Shown piece by piece: positions 4,866 through 6,151 of a stretch of DNA of 6,151 nucleotides. How positions within the stretch are numbered: position 1 is the first letter of the stretch; every line of letters begins with the position of its first letter. The position numbers and the translations under genes were made by a program. Source of the stretch: Treponema sp. (GTDB taxonomy: Bacteria > Spirochaetota > Spirochaetia > Treponematales > Breznakiellaceae); assembly GCA_009780545.1 (NCBI GenBank), contig WQZW01000096.1:1-6151 (forward strand). The letters are read 5' to 3'. The notes beneath the pieces were generated by a model. It had not been told where the DNA came from and made no database searches. It saw only the letters and a list, made by a program, of their open reading frames with translations.

Positions 4866-5579
4866 ATGAAAAAATCGATACTGTTCTTTGCCCTAGTTTT
4901 TGGGGTGTCTTCGGTTACGTTTGCGATCGAGGAGACTTGGCTTTCCATGGGGTATCAACGGGCCTTTTATTTCGATACGTACAAAAATCGGGAAGCCGAC
5001 ATGGATACTTATACGATATCGCAGGGGAGCAATTTATCCGTTTACAGGTTTCTTGCGGACAATGTCGGAATTTTTGTAAACGCTTCGCTCCTTCTGTTCC
5101 TGACGAACCGTTGGGAGGACAAGGAGAACGGACTTTCAACCATCGACCTGAGCGGCTATGCGCTCAATTCACAGACGGGATTGACTACGGGAATCGTATT
5201 CAAGGCTGACGTTACGGATGATTTCAAGGCATATTTTGGCATAGGTTTTGATTATTTGATGACGGGAGTTGTTTATCCCGGTTCCGGAAACGTGTCGTAC
5301 AGCAAGCTAACCGGTGATCTTGGTTTGGGCGTGGATATGGGCATCAAAATCGACCTTACGGATAGATTTTTTGTCAGGGTGGGAAGCACGGCTACCTGTA
5401 ATTTTGCGAGATATACCGAGCTTGATACCTATCATGGCAGAAGGAAAGCGGACGGGGTTTCCGGATGGGAGCAGGAGTTTCTTATGCTTAGCGCGAGGCC
5501 CTATATATCCCTCGGCCTCAATTTGTTTTGGGCAGAAAATAACGGCCGTTTTAGGCTTACGACGGGAAAAGAAAAATAG
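4866..5579 (+). CDS. Secreted protein, putative outer-membrane beta-barrel, unknown function
   Basis: 237 residues. The N-terminus is a classic Sec signal peptide: MKKS, a hydrophobic core (about 5-14), then SSVTFA with likely cleavage after Ala 20. The mature part has alternating aromatic/hydrophobic stretches separated by polar turns, typical of amphipathic beta strands: about 24-36, 65-79, 103-113, 121-134, 142-163, 166-181 and 201-222. This suggests a small barrel in the outer membrane. I do not recognise a family, and no catalytic motif is visible; a periplasmic beta protein is the alternative. Its base composition differs from its neighbours: two sampled 60-base stretches are 45% and 37% GC, versus 73% in a sampled stretch of the adjacent ABC gene. 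Horizontal acquisition or different selection is possible. It is transcribed alone, divergently from the ABC unit and convergently with the MFS gene. Confidence 0.8.
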   Translation: MKKSILFFALVFGVSSVTFAIEETWLSMGYQRAFYFDTYKNREADMDTYTISQGSNLSVYRFLADNVGIFVNASLLLFLTNRWEDKENGLSTIDLSGYALNSQTGLTTGIVFKADVTDDFKAYFGIGFDYLMTGVVYPGSGNVSYSKLTGDLGLGVDMGIKIDLTDRFFVRVGSTATCNFARYTELDTYHGRRKADGVSGWEQEFLMLSARPYISLGLNLFWAENNGRFRLTTGKEK

Positions 5580-5589
5580 GATTTCCCGT
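5562..5589 (+). other. Inverted repeat spanning the stop codon of the secreted-protein gene
   Basis: ACGGGAAA (5562-5569) pairs with TTTCCCGT (5582-5589) around a 12-base loop containing the TAG stop (5577-5579). There is no T-run after it, so it is a weak candidate terminator at best. The rest of the gap to the MFS gene (5590-5659) shows only small imperfect palindromes and no convincing gene. Confidence 0.45.
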
Positions 5590-5659
5590 AAAACCTTGCG
5601 GCTTTCACGTCGTTTGGCGTCCTCCTTATCCCTTCGGATGTCGTCAGTTTCGGCCCGCA

Positions 5660-6151
5660 TTACTGCGGCTTGTTTCCCTCCGCTTCCAGCACCGCCGCGA
5701 TCCGTTTGCGTCCCCGAAGCAGAATCGCCAGCCCGACGACGAACAGGGCGAGCACGCTCAAAATCGCAAAACTGCTTCTCCCGCTCAAACCCAAAATAAG
5801 TGCGTACAACGCCGGCCCCATGACCGCGGCGAAGCGTCCGAGGATTTCAAAAAACCCGAAGTATTCCCCGCTTTGGCCGGGGGGAATCAGCCGGCCGAAA
5901 GTGGAGCGGGAGATTGCCTGAATGCCGCCCTGCACCGTGCCGACCAGGAATGACAAAACCCAGAACAGCACGAGCGCGGTTTCCACGGTAAAAAGCTCCT
6001 GCTCCAGGCCGAAGCCCATCGCAAAACCGACGCCGGAGATGACGCAGTAGACGGCGATTGCGGCGACGATGAGGTTCAGCGGGTTGATCCTACCGCTCAG
6101 TCGGCCGAAAAGCAGGCTGAAGGGAACCGCCACGATTTGGGTGAGGAACAA
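5660..6151 (-). CDS. C-terminal part of a UMF1/Atg22-type MFS transporter (5' end outside window)
   Basis: 163 codons are visible, open to the window edge; the TTG at the edge is an internal Leu codon, not a start. This is an integral inner-membrane protein of the major facilitator superfamily. The segment at fragment residues 69-119 (FLVGTVQGGIQAISRS, then RLIPPGQSGEYFGF and GRFAAVMGP) is typical of the UMF1 (Atg22-like) family. It is flanked by helices at about 2-18, 26-46, 57-76, 105-121 and 127-146. The tail RGRKRIAAVLEAEGNKPQ is short and charged, as expected of a cytoplasmic end. Members may export small molecules such as amino acids, but the substrate is not known here. The TAA stop is in the four-base loop of CCGCA/TGCGG (5655-5668). 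Confidence 0.85.
   Translation of the reverse strand: MFLTQIVAVPFSLLFGRLSGRINPLNLIVAAIAVYCVISGVGFAMGFGLEQELFTVETALVLFWVLSFLVGTVQGGIQAISRSTFGRLIPPGQSGEYFGFFEILGRFAAVMGPALYALILGLSGRSSFAILSVLALFVVGLAILLRGRKRIAAVLEAEGNKPQ

Overview
The window is bacterial, GC-rich (one sampled 60-base stretch in the ABC genes is about 73% GC) and dense in minus-strand genes. A diderm host is suggested by a secreted, beta-strand-rich small protein with the look of an outer-membrane barrel. The overall flavour (paired ABC exporter genes, a UMF1/Atg22-type MFS carrier, a small hypothetical barrel, an abundant palindromic intergenic repeat) reminds me of spirochaetes of the Treponema group. That is an impression, not a demonstrated placement.

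Layout, left to right. Bases 1-45 (minus) may be the first 15 codons of a gene leaving the window. Bases 87-133 hold a two-hairpin repeat that overlaps the 3' end of rsmG (123-830, minus), the 16S rRNA G527 methyltransferase. Three bases upstream of rsmG ends a half-size ABC exporter subunit (834-2645, minus). A 287-base gap follows (2646-2932), packed with short-loop hairpins, including two more copies of the two-hairpin repeat. Next is a second half-size ABC exporter subunit (2933-4729, minus). A 136-base divergent intergenic region (4730-4865) carries a possible tiny leader ORF and two strong Shine-Dalgarno sequences in tandem. It precedes a plus-strand gene for a signal-peptide-bearing putative barrel (4866-5579), clearly lower in GC than its surroundings. 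The right edge (5660-6151, minus) is the C-terminal part of an MFS carrier of the UMF1 family, whose 5' end lies outside the window.

How the genes work together. The two ABC subunits look like the halves of one heterodimeric exporter with one degenerate and one competent ATP site. The subunit at 2933-4729 has Asp for the catalytic Glu and Gln for the switch His but a perfect LSGGQ. The subunit at 834-2645 has intact Glu and His but an altered ISQGE signature. The order ABC-ABC-rsmG, all minus, suggests one transcription unit, with rsmG translation coupled to the end of the second ABC gene.

The most unusual content is non-coding. A composite repeat of two hairpins occurs three times: a variable stem beginning TCCA, then a nearly constant GGAGTTTTG/CAAAACTCC stem. 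The variable stem changes on both arms together, so base pairing is conserved while sequence is not. One copy supplies the last codons and stop of rsmG, and two lie between genes that are normally adjacent. The stop codons of all four genes whose ends face non-coding DNA fall at the tips of inverted repeats.
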